Origin: Clitopilus passeckerianus
Lineage: Eukaryota > Basidiomycota > Agaricomycetes > Agaricales > Entolomataceae
Direction of reading: 5' to 3'
DNA length: 64,000 nucleotides
Assembly: GCA_944990035.1 (NCBI GenBank)
Contig: CALYLX010000159.1
Coordinates: 1,426,001-1,490,000 of the forward strand
The notes below the pieces were generated by a model. It did not search any database. It was given only the letters and a program-made list of their open reading frames with translations, and was not told the origin of the DNA. Position 1 is the first letter of the stretch. Each line of letters begins with the position of its first letter. The position numbers and the translations under genes are program-made. Shown here piece by piece: positions 12,048 through 23,888 of the stretch.

Positions 12048-15000
12048 CTACACTAAGAGTTTACGAGCGACGTCCTCCCAGATAGCTACAGGGTTGTTGA
12101 CACTAGGAAACGGCACGGAATCAAATGTGAGTGGTGATGTCCAAGCTAACCTCTATCTGAGACTCACGTGGCTGCCGTAAGAGGGAGATTGACATCAGCC
12201 GGGTGATTTTGCCACTCTGCATACATGGAAAGGAATAGATAAATCAGTTCCCACTTTCATAACTGGTGGCAGAGGCACCAGAATTGATCAACGCTTATTT
12301 CATACCTTCTGGCTGATCAGGCTTGTCAATGCCGAAGCCCAACCTCCAAGTGATACCTTGAACACCGTTGACGAGCCTGCAAAAGGAGAACGAAAACCGT
12401 TGTGTTAGCATGACCACCGGGTGGATCTTGATCATCGGGAACCAAAGGAGATGAAAAACGCGTCGCCGGACAAAGCCGGCGTCACCATCAGCCAAAACGA
12501 CGTGGAAAGAGGGGATGAAGGTGAAAAAATGCGTTCGGTACCAGACTTACAGATCAGGTGGAGCGAGGGTGTTGTTTTTGAGATGTGCGGTCTGTCACCA
12601 CATCAGTAAATCCTTCACGAGGCAAGATTTGAGGGTACATACCTTGACCTCCGAATCCATGGTGGCGAAGTCGGTTGATTGACCTCCGACAGTGCCACAG
12701 TACTGCTGAGGCACCCCCTTCTTTCCACCAACAACAACTGTCCTCACACCCTCATGCTTGGCCATCGTGATCTGAAGTCATTTATCGGCATCAGTGGCAG
12801 TTTCTTTCGATCTTTCGAAGCAAAACATACGCTAAACAGAGAGCAAGAGCTAGCACACCTAGAATAAGCGGTTATATCAGATGATCGTCGTTCCTCTTGA
12901 GGATTTGCAATTTCACAAACCTGCCATTATTAATGATCACCACCTTCTTAGGGTCGAACAATCCAGTGTCAGGAATATTGTCCGGGAAAGATTCTGGTTG
13001 ACACTCTTGACCGAGCCTGATATAGAATTAAGCAAATTCGCTCGCGTCGATCTCGCCACACGTACCGTTGACTGAAGGCATCACTGTGCCCGTTGATGAC
13101 CTTCGGAACGGGAGGCTGCAGCCAGTCATCGGTGGAGTTAAAGAATTGGTTATTAGCATTTCTCCAATTAACCGGGTTGTACAAAAGCAGAACATTGGGG
13201 TCGAGGTCGGGATTTGAGATGACCTGCTTGACAATGAGCTGGGCCAGAGGTCCAGCCCTGGCTTCGGTCTCCAGGCCGGCATTAGGAACGGTGGTCGATT
13301 TCGGCCCGATGATCTGGATAAATGCACATTGAGTGGCTATACATTGGTTTTTGCGTGAAATGGACCGACGATGCGATGGAGCCACTGTAATTCAAGGGTC
13401 AGTATGGGCGAAAATCACTCAAATCATTGCATGACGTACGTGAGCTGCGCAAATGAAGCCTCCCCCATTGTTCGTCTGCGAATGGAGTTAGACTAGGAGC
13501 GACCGAGAAAAAATGCGCTGATACTTACCACATCCACGATGAGCTGGGTGGCTCCTTTCGCTTTTAAGGAAACCAAGCCCCTCAACAAACCGTTGAGGAA
13601 GTCCTCATAGCTGGCATCAGAGAAACTGCCAAGCGCGAGCACACCGGTTTTCCCGTCCTTGAGTACATAGAATTGGGCCGCGGCGCGACTTCCGTCAACA
13701 GCGGGGAGAGTTGGCGAAAGTTCAGGGGGGAGAACCACATTGGATAGAGGAGTGGTATCCAAAATGACGTTCAACGGATGTTTCTTCTCGGTCTGAACGG
13801 AAACTGGAGTACTTTGCTGATACTTTGCTGCGGGGCGATCGGTAGTGGCCGGTGGTGGGGAGTCATTGTAATCAATGCCGTTAGTTCCGCTGACCGCCTT
13901 GCAGTTGTTGGCAAGGTAGGAGTCGACGTCCGTGAAAGCCTTGATCGCCCCAATTCTCGAGCGGTACGGGAGCTAGAAAGAACCTCTGAGATTGCAGTAC
14001 CATCGAGTAGGTTGGATGTACTAACCGTAATGGTCTCGAGCTTGGTGCTGTTCACCTTCTGGATCAAAAGCTTGACGTCATCATCCAAGGGGAGAGCTTG
14101 CTGAGCGAAGTTGCCCAAGAGGTATGTCCACCCGGTTGCGGCAGTCTGGTAGCTGGAGAAGAACCTGTTTGCAGCATGTTAGCCGTTTGAACATGAGAGG
14201 AAAGAACTGCAAAGCCACGTACGTGTTCTGGCGGGTTCCAAAGGCTTGGTAGCTTCCGGTGATCTGGGCATTTGCATCCACAGCAAGGAAAGGTGGCAGG
14301 TTGTTGATGAGCAGAACCTTTGCACCCGAGAGCTGGTGGCGGAAAGGTTGAGTAATAGCCACTTAGCACGAAAGGAAGCTCTTACGGAAGCTAACTGCCC
14401 CTTAGTAGCATTTTGCCAGACTTCAATCTGATCAGGGAATTCGGCAGAGGCCACCTTGAAGGCTTCAGGGGCAATGTAAACGTTTTGCGAGCCAACCTTG
14501 TCGGTAAGCAGAGTCAAAGGGATTGGCAGGTAGTTAATGAATGCAGCTGGTAGAGGTTATTCAGAGGGAGGTTCTCCAGCATTCTAAAAGCACATACAAT
14601 CCTAGGAATCCGGTCAACAAATCAAGGTAAAGCAGATACTGAATGACAACATACAAAGCAACGGTTGATCCAAACGCAATGACCATCGTTTAAGCGTTTG
14701 AAGGTCCGAGATAGATCAACGTGGAAGTCGTAATCGGAGGCATAGTTCGTGGAACTAATTCTCGCGATATCATAATAGAGGTTTTCGTGCACATCCAGGG
14801 TATAAGGCGCCGGAGCAAGGATTTGGTAGTTAACCGAGGTATGGAAAGTAATGGTCTTGTTGACAACCTCGAGAATCTGGGCAACCGTTAGCAAGTTCCG
14901 GCTGAACTGTGCTGTGTAATTGGATTCCTTACATTGGCCTTCAAGGTGGGGTCAACCTTGATTGACTTGTAGCAGGCACGTACTTCCTTTGGCGCTACCC

Positions 15001-15118
15001 ATTTCTTTCCAGCTATAACAGCACAAGGGTCAGGTGCTCTGGCATCAAGCTCCGCGGAGGCGGCAGCGAAGCCAGCGGTAAGCAGAGCCGCTAGAAGCTT
15101 GAACTTAGGGGACAACAT
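12048..15118 (-). CDS. Secreted S41-family (CPAF-like) peptidase
   Basis: Start ATG 15118. A cleavable signal peptide is seen (LLAALLTAGFAAASA, then ELDARAPDPCAV). The multi-exon product (roughly 700 residues) carries the N-terminal helical part with KKWVAPKEVRACY, a PDZ-like segment (LSGAKVLLINNLPPFLAVDA), an IVDVTNNGGGFIC block and IINNGRCARSCSLFSITM, then VVGGKKGVPQQYCGTVGGQS and NGVQGITWRLGFG. It ends in WEDVARKLLV plus TAG (12050-12048). The NNGGG, RCxxSC and GGK blocks match fungal S41 peptidases related to the chlamydial CPAF group; the Ser in RSCSLF is the probable nucleophile. Similar proteins are annotated in fungi as 'peptidase S41 family', including UstP of a peptide-toxin cluster. 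No such cluster is visible here. The role is inferred as extracellular proteolysis. Confidence 0.85.
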
Positions 15119-15197
15119 CGCCGAAGACCAGGGAAAGACACCTGGTGTGAGTTGCTGGGAGCAGCGTGGAGGTATGTCTTCCTGGATGTTCGTCGGT

Positions 15198-15204
15198 TAT
15201 ATAA
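15198..15204 (-). promoter_or_regulatory. TATA box of the S41 peptidase gene
   Basis: On the minus strand the sequence reads CCTTATATAA, giving a TATATAA core about 80 nt upstream of the start codon at 15118. This fits a core promoter with a 5' leader of around 50 nt. Confidence 0.5.
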
Positions 15205-15696
15205 GGCAGTACCCATTCATTAGAACCCTGGCACATCTCTGACACTGAGAGCAGAGTGCTTCCATGGGATAAAGAACACATGAAAACAACGCTGGGAGCC
15301 ATGTGGTCGTGGGTCGGCAGAGCGACCGAAAATGCTTGGTTGATGCGCTGCTATTGCGCTATCATCCAGAGTAATAGCTCGATTGGAAGCTGTTGCTCCC
15401 CGACATCAGCCATGAAAGGGTACGACCACGCGTTAAATGTTGTACTTTATCGCGTCGCGCCTTTAGAGAGAGTCTTGGCATCTAATTTCTGTCAAAATCA
15501 GGATACTTTGCATGTTGGCGGGAACTGTTAGGGTGTATGATATGATGGACATGCATGGTCTCGTGGTGGTCGTGATCGAAAGAGGCTGTGACTCAGCACG
15601 GTACTCTGCTGATCCCCGCCAAAGCAACTCTGCCAGTGGCCTTGGGTCTTATCCGGGCGTTAGCCTCGTTTCGCGATAGAGGGAGGCATTTCCACA

Positions 15697-17070
15697 ATGT
15701 CGCGGATAACTTGCGGGGATCTCAAGTACATTGCTGCGCCAATGGTCAAGCAATCCGACTTGCCTTTCAGGACCCTTACTCGGAGATACGGAGCTACTTT
15801 AGCATACACACAAATGCTCTTGCCAGACAAGCTCCTGAACGATGAAGGCTACCTGGAGCACCATCTACGCGACTTGAGCCTTGATGCTGCCCTTGGACAC
15901 CCCGTCGTGGTGCAATTATGCGGAGATGATGTCGAAACAATTGTTCAGGCTGGCAGGAAATTGCAGAATTATTGTGATGGCGTCGGTGAGCTCATGTTCA
16001 ACCTGTCAGTTCTCGGAATCTAACGGAAGTACAAAGTATAATAGACCTGAATTTGGGATGTCCTCAGGAAGCGGCGAGAGACGGTCATTATGGAGCATAT
16101 CTCCTAGGACAAAAGGATTGGCTCCTGGTTGAGACGCTAGGTACACTAGTTTCGCTATCGACCGGCGTTTGCTGATGCAACCTTGTGGACAGTCTCCGGG
16201 ATGTCCAACTCTTTTACGGTTCCAGTCTCGACGAAGATTAGACTATGTCAGCCTGTGGCAAAGACGGTTGAATTTGCCCAAAGAATGGAGGCATCGGGGT
16301 CCTCATGGCTCACCTTACATGCCCGCACTGTATCGGCCCGTCGTCGCCGCCAGGGCGCTGCAGATTTGAACGAGGTCAAGCGCCTCAAAAGTGCTCTGAG
16401 CGTTCCTGTCATCAGCAATGGCAATGTCCGTATCTGGGATGACATACAAAGAAATCTGGAATACACTGGTGCCGACGGCGCGATGGTCGGTGAGACCCTT
16501 TTGGGCAACCCTTCGTATGTCTAACTCTTAACCGTCGATATGCAATCTTGGACACTTTCAGCTAAACGAAGACCCTAGCATTTTCTCAAACACAATACCG
16601 GATCCGGTCGATATATCCCTAGAATACCTCTCCCTTTGTCAAGATTTCCCTGAGACCGCCACCATTTCGATCATACAGACGCACGTTCGGCACTTCATTG
16701 AATTCCAGTGGTAAGTTTTAGACTTCACAATGAATGGGATCTTCCTGTCATTCCGTCCAAGCTTTCTCACTGACTGATGTCATCAAAATTTCTCAATAGT
16801 GCTCGTCAACCGTGGTACCACAAATTCCGGGCCGCTCTGAGCGAAACAAAATCGATAGGTGAGATAGAAAGCTTGGTTCAAATCAAGGTTCAGAGGTGGC
16901 GAGGACGAAACCCACAAGGTCCGGGTTGCGGAATTGAGAGTGACGTCCATCGTGGTGCACACGATTCCGTTCGCGGAGAAGATGATGAAGGTTCTTGCAA
17001 GCAGGACAAAGATGGCAGTAGCATCTTTGTCGGCGATGACGATATTCATCTCTCTGGAATGTTCGGATGA
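15697..17070 (+). CDS. DUS1: tRNA-dihydrouridine synthase, Dus1 type
   Basis: Five exons (15697-15985, 16045-16140, 16193-16514, 16579-16710, 16800-17070) join in frame to 369 residues. The flavin-binding start YIAAPMVKQSDLPFR is followed by YTQMLLPDKL, VVQLCGDD, and the Dus signature DLNLGCPQEAARDGHYGAYL with the catalytic Cys. Then come VSTKIR, TLHARTVSARRRRQGAAD and VISNGNVRIWDD. The DLNLGCPQ...GHYGA form distinguishes the Dus1 branch (U16/U17 in the tRNA D-loop) from Dus2-Dus4. The C-terminal tail is acidic and ends LSGMFG. The enzyme reduces uridine in tRNA using FMN and NADPH. Exon 4 uses an AG at 16577-16578 rather than the nearer one, which would put a stop in frame. Confidence 0.93.
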
Positions 17071-17102
17071 CCCTCGGCCTTGCATTTACATACGTGTCAC
17101 TG

Positions 17103-17424
17103 TTAGAGTTCTAGCACAATCAGACGCCCATAGTCGTCATCGACTCCGACTTCTCCAAGCTTCTCCAGTTTCTCCAGGAAGTTTCGTTCCGGGGACTTGT
17201 TTGAATATGAAAAGCCCCCGCTGCGAAGCATGTTTCGGCAGAATACTCCGCAATCGCAAGGGCGTTTGTTCGTCGCGATGGGGTCTTGGTTGCACACAGA
17301 TAGGTGGTACCCGGAGTGTGTAGCAGTGTGTGATCTGGGGTGCATATCTACAGCGGAATGAGAGGGAAGGATCTGTGCCAACCCTCAGGGCAATCTCCAG
17401 GATATTCTGTTCGCGAGACTCCAT
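17103..17424 (-). CDS. Possible small cysteine-containing protein, unknown function
   Basis: Two overlapping minus-strand frames can be joined by a 67-nt intron (17285-17351) to an 84-residue protein. It begins MESREQNILEIALRVG, contains NKRPCDCGVFCRNMLRSGG, and ends DDYGRLIVLEL with TAA at 17105-17103. The three cysteines in CDCGVFC suggest a metal or redox site, but I recognise no family. It lies tail-to-tail with DUS1, the stop codons being only about 33 bp apart. The composition is coding-like, yet the model depends on the single inferred intron. The alternative is one 92-codon frame starting with MAQILPSHS. Confidence 0.4.
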
Positions 17425-17746
17425 TTGTTTTTCCTTAGAAGGATGCGATCACGTTTATAGAAATAGACGAGCGTGAGGGAGGTCTTCGCCGGACCGGATG
17501 CGCCTGACAAGCGAGGCGACTGAGAGGCACGCTGTTTTGAGGGTTTAAAACCCTTAGCGAACAAGATTGGGGTGCTGAAGGAGAGGCGACTAAAGGCTCC
17601 TTGACAGACAAATATTACGACTTGATGTCATTCAAGTTGATGGTAGTGTACATGGCAATAATGTTACAGATTGTCTTGCGAGCCTTAGTCCGGGAATTCT
17701 ACATTGTCAGAACATCAACACGCCTGAGTTTCCCGTTTTCTCCTCT
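17425..17746. other. Intergenic region with a 9-bp direct repeat and a palindrome
   Basis: No gene is seen. GAGGCGACT occurs at 17513-17521 and again at 17583-17591, and the palindrome GGGTTTaAAACCC lies between them. The 61 bp between the repeats could be a short insertion flanked by a target duplication, or chance. Confidence 0.3.
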
Positions 17747-20220
17747 CTAGTCAAAAAATCTCACTATCAGATAACACATTTCAATCAAAGCACGAGGCGA
17801 CCTCACCTTCAGAAGTAGCAGCCTGCAATCATCCATCATGACGTCGGTGACCTCGAACATTTCTTCGCTCACGACTTCCACATATGGCAAAGAGCTTTTG
17901 ATGTCAGAAACAAAAACACCTTTCACTGGCGTTGTGGATTCCTCAACAACAACACGAGGTTCACGCCAATGCATACGGCCCTTCCCTTTCGACTCATCTT
18001 GTCCTGCTCGACGTCCTTCTTCCAAGGCTTGTCGCTGGACGGCATACGGATTGAAATCTCGAATCCTCAAATACCGTAGCGGAACGGGTTTTTCTGGTTC
18101 GTCGTTGCTAAAATCCGGTGTTTGGCCTAGCAATTGCGGTAACAGATTGACCAGGAGCTCTGGGCTGTTCGACAAAGGCGGAGATTCGACGGTTTCGGTT
18201 TGTACTGCTGGATCGGTATCTGATGTCGAGCTGGACGTGCCAATTTGAACTTGCCCATTCTGGAGCATCTCAGGCGTCATACCACTTGCAGGCGTTGGAT
18301 GAGGTGCGAATAGCGTGGATCTACCTCCAAACAGCTTTTCGGGAGTTACTGTCTCTGCCGTCCTGAGACCATAGATGGAATGCTGCCAGTCTGTTGCTAG
18401 ACTCTCGGGAAACCAACGAGTACTGGTCGGACCCCAGATATGCCAAGGGATATCTATGGCTCCTTTCTCGCTTGTTGTCTTCCAAGCAGAAGCCCGCCTC
18501 GTCTGTGCAGAGGGCACGGTTGGGGGAGGAGGTAGCGCAAAGTCGCCTGTGGACACCTGCGGTGGATGGGGAATAATGGATGGGGCTGGAGCTGAGGTCA
18601 TCTCAGAAGTTGCCGAAGGTGCAACTGGGAAGTTCATCATGTCGCTAAGTGTGGATAGTGAAGGAGGTGGTGAAGATGCTTCTGAGCCATTTTCTGGTCT
18701 TGTGCTCCAATCATCCGATTCGTCCTCGTCTATTGCTGCTGGTTCGGCCACTTGTGGAGTCTCAATGGTGTTGTTTTCGATGATAGAGATGATTGGTCTT
18801 CGTGACGCATATCTAGGATAGGGGCGGGGAATCAAGGTCGGCCTTTTGTACCATGCTTCAGGTGGATGGAGGAGGGTGTTCAAATTGACGAAAAATACAA
18901 AACAGTGGACACGGTTGTTTCGGTCTTCGATAGTAGGGTTGAAGATATAGAGACAGCATGCATGTATGCGCTCGTCTGGTTTAGGATAATACATTTGTTG
19001 GCCGAATTGGTGGCCTGAATCCGAGTTTGAGTCGGTAGTGGGTAATGGTACAGTGCCTGGAGAAGGATTGCTGCTCATGGTGATATACCAGTACATGTAT
19101 CCTGCTGCCAATGGTGGGAAGGTGTAGCTGGCATAGCAATCGGGAGGGACTTGCGGATTGATTGGATTTTGAAATTTGTATACCTCGAAAGTCCCAGACG
19201 GGCGAACGAGGAGAAATGCATCTTTTGACAAGAAGGAGAAGTCATCGATGCCGGCACTGCGTGATAATTTACACTAAGGAAGTACACGATCAGCAAGAGT
19301 ACACCCAGTGCCAAATGAACACCTTACAGAGATTGAAGGATTATTCAACCAATCCCAGATTTCAAGATGTGCAGCTTGGTTATCGTTGATCTCTTTTATT
19401 AATAGGGCAACCATGGCTCCTGACACTTGCACCCTGACAGCAGCGATATGGTCGGTGGCGACATAATTGGCTGGTTTATTGAGGCAGGGAAGGGTCGTGA
19501 GGGTAGCTTTTGGATGAGGTTCGTTCGTCTTCAATGATCTCAGATGAAGTTCGTAGACGTATTTTGACCTGCAAAGTATAACATATTAGCCGCAGAGCCT
19601 TGTGAGTTAAACATGGTTATCCGTACTCAGCAGACGCATGGGCTACCAAGACCAGTAAATCTTGCGCAGGATCCATGGTGAAATCAACGATGGTGATGTC
19701 AAGCATAGGATGAGTCCAAGTTTGAAGTTCAGGGGGGTCGTTGCCGGGAAAAGGTGTTTTGTTCGTCGGAAGCTCTAAGAAGGAGATGGAGCCAGTGACC
19801 CTGCGATCTTCGTCCTCCCGACCGTTTCCGTAGAGGCCGCCCACAAACTCATATACCGAACCAGTCGGCGGCAGCTTCAGATTATACCGTCCCTTCCAAG
19901 ATAATGTTTTCCATGCGTGCTCTCGTTCTCTTATAGCCTTGAGTCTAGAAAGATAAGATATCTTATTTGACTGCGGTAGAACTGGGACCATGCGGTGCTT
20001 CGCAAGCTCGATTCGGTACAGCAGCTGCGAAGATGTCATGACGACTTTCTGCAGATGTTTTGAGACCTGGAACAAATGCGTAAGTTAGTCAAGGCAAAAG
20101 CCAGTAGATACCAATGCTTACTGGTATGCATCCGACGAGTTCGTTGACTTGTAAATAGCTCAAGATACAACATAGAATTTCCACCGGAAGGCTGAGAAGT
20201 TGTATCGGTTTCCAATGCAT
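17747..20220 (-). CDS. F-box protein with a long unassigned C-terminal region
   Basis: Start ATG 20220 opens MHWKPIQLLSLPVEILC, a canonical F-box (LPVEILCCILSYL...ELVGCIPVSKHL) interrupted by a 56-nt intron. It continues into YRIELAKHRMVP, RLKAIREREHAWKTLSW and a large C-terminal exon of 494 codons. That exon contains the conserved-looking IPWHIWGPTSTRWFPESL and DWQHSIYGLRTAE, typical of fungal F-box proteins with a degenerate propeller-like region. A Pro/Ser/Thr-rich segment lies in the middle of this exon. F-box proteins recruit substrates to SCF ubiquitin ligases through Skp1, and the substrate is unknown. The 3' end may be at 17747 or slightly earlier: a GTGAGG donor near 17802 could splice to an immediate TGA. 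Confidence 0.82.
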
Positions 20221-20472
20221 GACGAGGAGTGGCGAAGGCGAAGAAAAATGCAATAGCAGGTCCCAAGTTTACAACCTTTAAGTTGCTATTGAATCTTCTG
20301 TCCTTGAAGAATACAAGGTCTGGTCTTGTAGTCGAAGCGGTTGTCGTCCAAAAGAAGGTCCTGCGATTGAAATGGCCTCGCTTTCACACGTGATCCGCCT
20401 TGATCAAGGCCATCCTTTGACTTGCCGCAAGTTACAGCCACGTCCATCGCCCTCAAGCCACTAATTGACGGG

Positions 20473-22326
20473 ATGGCGTCTAATGGTGAAGGAAACTCTC
20501 GGTCGTCGCTGGATTCAATCATTGGCGGAAGAACCTCTCTAGACAGCGAAAGAAATGCTGCAGGGTCACCCGCTCCCGGAGTGCTGAACGGCTCAAAAGT
20601 CAATGGACACGCTGAGGATCCAGACGATGCAGACCTTGATCCTGTCACAAGGTTACAACGTGAACTGGAGCGAACTAGGGAAGAGAAAGATGCTCTGGCA
20701 ACCCAATACCGCAACTTGCTTGCCAAGCTCAACACGATGCGAACCACTCTGGGAAATAAGCTGAAGCAGGATGCCGTGCGTCGTTCATTCATCTATTTTC
20801 GCACTGCAACCCAAACCTGACTTTTGGCTAGGAAGAACTCGACAGACAAGAACAGCTAGTTCAACAATTGACAGCACAAAATGAAGACCTCACTAATACC
20901 GTTGAAACTCTCAAGGAGGAGCTAATAGCATCGCACGAAGATGCTGAACGTGCCTCTCGAGAATTGGACACTCTACGAAATCAAGTGCTAGAGGAGAACG
21001 CACAAGAGGCCTCATTACGCGAGCGAGAGCTACTTGAAGCGCAAACGGAGCTTGAGCGAGTGAGGATGGAGCGAGAAGAATGGGAACGGACCGCTCTACA
21101 AGAAAAGGCTCTCGGAGAGGATCTAACTTCCTCATTGGATACCCTGAAGCGAGAGCTGGATCTGGAAAGGGCCGCCAGGGACCAGGAGCTTGAGCTTCTG
21201 GAAGAGGAAAGGGCGAAGGTCAACAATCTCCAGTCTGTACTCTCAGACTTTGAAACGAGTATGTTCCTGTTGAGTGCTCCACCAAATGCACAACTGACTG
21301 GTCTTGTAGCAAGGAAACGTGAAAAAACCCAGATGGTCAAAGAATATGAGGGCAAGCTCCTGGATACCACCCAATTACTTGCAGAATTCAAGAGTAGGGC
21401 ACTTTCTGCAGAGGTGAGGCTCCACTCCTTTACTTTCCTTCCTTTTCGGCATACTCAATTTTCTTATAACATAGGCCGAACTTGAAGACTCTCGGTCAGC
21501 AGTAGAACGGGCTCGGTCGTTCGAGAAGCAGGTCAAAGAGAAGGATCTGCTTATAGGGAAACTACGCCACGAAGGTTAGTGATTACCAGTGCTCAAGTTT
21601 CCGTTTGTTCTTACGTTCCATTGTTCTCACTCCGTTCAGCTGTCATTATCAACGAACATCTCATAGAAGCTCTTCGCCGACTTAAGCGTACTACCTCAGA
21701 CACTAACGTCGACAGGCGGCTCGTCACCAACGTTCTCCTCTCCTTCCTCAACACACCACGAGCAGACTCCAAACGATTCGAGATGCTTTCTCTTCTGTCC
21801 TCAATTCTATCATGGTCAGATGTTGAACGCGAAAAAGCTGGTCTACAACGCGGCGGCGGCGGAACACATTTGAACGTATCACCATCCGGAAGTGCCCAAA
21901 GCTCGTCGTTCTGGGGCCGTTCGATGAGTGCATCTTCTGCTGGCCATGGAAGTGCGAAGAGTGTTGACCTCGAAAAGACGGACGAGACGGAGGTATGAGT
22001 TCGTCCTCTCGAGAAAACCTTTGGCGCTAATTGCAATTCCTTTGTAGTCATTCTCGCGCCTCTGGGTCGAATTCCTCATGACTGAAGCTGCAGCCGGAGA
22101 AACGCCTCCCAATGAACCAGGACAGAGGAATAATTCTCTGCCTGGCACACCTACAGGGGCTCATCACCCAACTGGTCTTAGCCCGACAGGTTCAAATGCC
22201 TTCAAAGGCACGAGGCGGCTGGGGTCGTTTAGCACCCAGTCAGGTGGTGCCATGGCAAGTTCGCCCAATTTGCTTCTTAGCATGCCGCCGAATAATAGGA
22301 AGGGTAAAGAGAAGGAGCTTTCGTGA
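20473..22326 (+). CDS. RUD3: Golgin Rud3-like coiled-coil protein with GRAB domain
   Basis: The first in-frame ATG is at 20473 (MASNGEGNSRSSLDSI). After a Ser/Gly-rich head, exons encode a long heptad-rich coiled coil (LDPVTRLQRELERTREEKDA onward, with many Glu/Leu/Arg). Then comes the GRIP-related Arf-binding block: KEKDLLIGKLRHEAVIINEH, LIEALRRLKR, VDRRLVTNVLLSFLNTPRAD and KRFEMLSLLSSILSW. That block is typical of Rud3/GMAP-210 golgins, which tether vesicles at the cis-Golgi through Arf1. The C-terminus is low complexity (SLPGTPTGAHHPTG) and ends KEKELS plus TGA. Four or five short introns occur. The F-box gene at 20220 is divergent, leaving only about 250 bp for both promoters. Confidence 0.88.
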
Positions 22327-22665
22327 ACAGGAGGGTTGGTTGCGCCGGGGTTTGGTTATACAATGGACTTTTCATGGGCTATGCCGTTATATCGTTTTCC
22401 CCCAAGATTTTCATCATGTTTTTGCTACTAGTTTTTTTCTGATCATGACATTTGGAATAATAAGCATCAAGTAACCTTTACTTTTATGCAAGCGCTGGGG
22501 TTAAGATACTGGCCAAACCGGTGGACCGCATATACAGGATGGAAAAAATCGTCTGGATTCTCTGGGAACGCCTGGTATGGATGAGGTCCACGAACTATGG
22601 GTAAATGGAAGGGCCGTGCATCTATTACTGAAATTATTGGGATTGCTACGAGTTCAAGATGTCCT

Positions 22666-23570
22666 TCAATCATAGTCCCCTGCAAAACGACTGAGTACGG
22701 TTTGGAACGACGTTGAACAAGATATTGCTCACCTCCACCTCCGCCATCATCGCCGCCACCATCTCCCAGGCCGTCCATATCGTCGCCTTCACCGTTGTCA
22801 AAGTAAGCGTCAGCATAATCATTTTCTTCATCGTCAACGTCATAGTCATCCTCTACTTGGGACCCCGCATCTGAACCCTCGTCTACAGACTTCTCCTACG
22901 CCCATACATTGAGCGGCATATTACACGGATTGAGAAGAATGACTCACCTCTTCGTCGTCGTCTGCGAAGTCATCCAAGTCCATCCTGGGTTTTGTACTTG
23001 TAGATTTTGCGGCTGCCATAGCGTGTTATTAGAGCAGAACAACACTCTGAGCAGGCCCATGCGTACTTTTTCTCTTCTTCTTGGGGTTGAAGTAACTATC
23101 AAAGATTCCTGGAGGGAAGAAAGCCTCATTGAGGTCAGATTTCTTGAGTGTAGGTTGGGATGTCACAGAAGGACGGTATTTATCAGAATACCGTGGTAGC
23201 TCTAAACCTCCGTTAGATTTGGCAACAAAAGTTCTGGCTGCCATGCTCACCATCTGTTTTGGTTCTCTCGACGATATAGTAGGCTGATTTTCTCAGCCTC
23301 TTCTCAATACCAAGCTGGTATTCAGCGATACGAGCCTCATCAGAGGTTGGCTCTGTGAAAACAGGAAGCTGCCTAGGCTATAGTAGAATTGGATCAACCA
23401 GGTAGATACGACGAATAAAATAGATGCCTACACACTGGGTACATAGCAGTCGCCTCCCTTGACATGTTTTGGATGTCGGCGAAACTCAAACCCATTGGCG
23501 GCAAGGTAGAACTCCCGCCAAAACCACCCCTTCCCCCTCCTCTCCCTCCACCACGGCCACCTCTAGACAT
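22666..23570 (-). CDS. RPC31: RNA polymerase III subunit Rpc31 (RPC7 homologue)
   Basis: Start ATG 23570 gives an RGG-rich N-terminus (MSRGGRGGGRGGG), then LPPMGLSFADIQNMSREA. Further exons give PVFTEPTSDEARIAEYQLG, the YIVERTKTDG...LELPRYSDKYRPS block, LNEAFFPPGIFDSYFNPKKK, and a strongly acidic tail ending GGGGDYD plus TGA (22668-22666). This layout (Gly/Arg start, PRYSDKY box, lysine patch, acidic Asp/Glu/Gly-rich C-terminus) is characteristic of the Pol III-specific subunit Rpc31, part of the Rpc82/34/31 initiation subcomplex. Introns of 43-55 nt must be removed after ERTKTDG, after KKKRK and near the C-terminus. It is divergent from the YRA1 gene across 318 bp. Confidence 0.9.
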
Positions 23571-23888
23571 CTCGGAGGCTAATCAGAGTGCTTATCAACG
23601 TTGAAATGGAATTCTGAACGAAGCAGGCGTTGTTGAGAGCAGGATATCGATTCAAACTCGGTCGCATCCCCGGTCGGAGAATTTTGCCTCATCTCGACTT
23701 GGAAATCAACCGGTTATTTGCCCGCCATCACGGATTTAAAACTCCGAACATGACTTGAAGCTGTGACAAAGCTGTTCCACAGCTCGTTCGTCCCTTTGTT
23801 GTCCACCCCCACCATCTCTTTTTCTTTCTTTAGACTCCAGTGCGGAGCATTTATTCGTCTTTTTCACGACCAAAAACCTTTATACGCC
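23571..23888. promoter_or_regulatory. Divergent promoter region of RPC31 and YRA1
   Basis: The 318 bp interval between the two start codons is pyrimidine-rich on the plus strand near YRA1 (a CTTTTTCTTTCTTT-like run just before 23840). No TATA box is obvious on either side, as is common for housekeeping genes. Confidence 0.4.
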
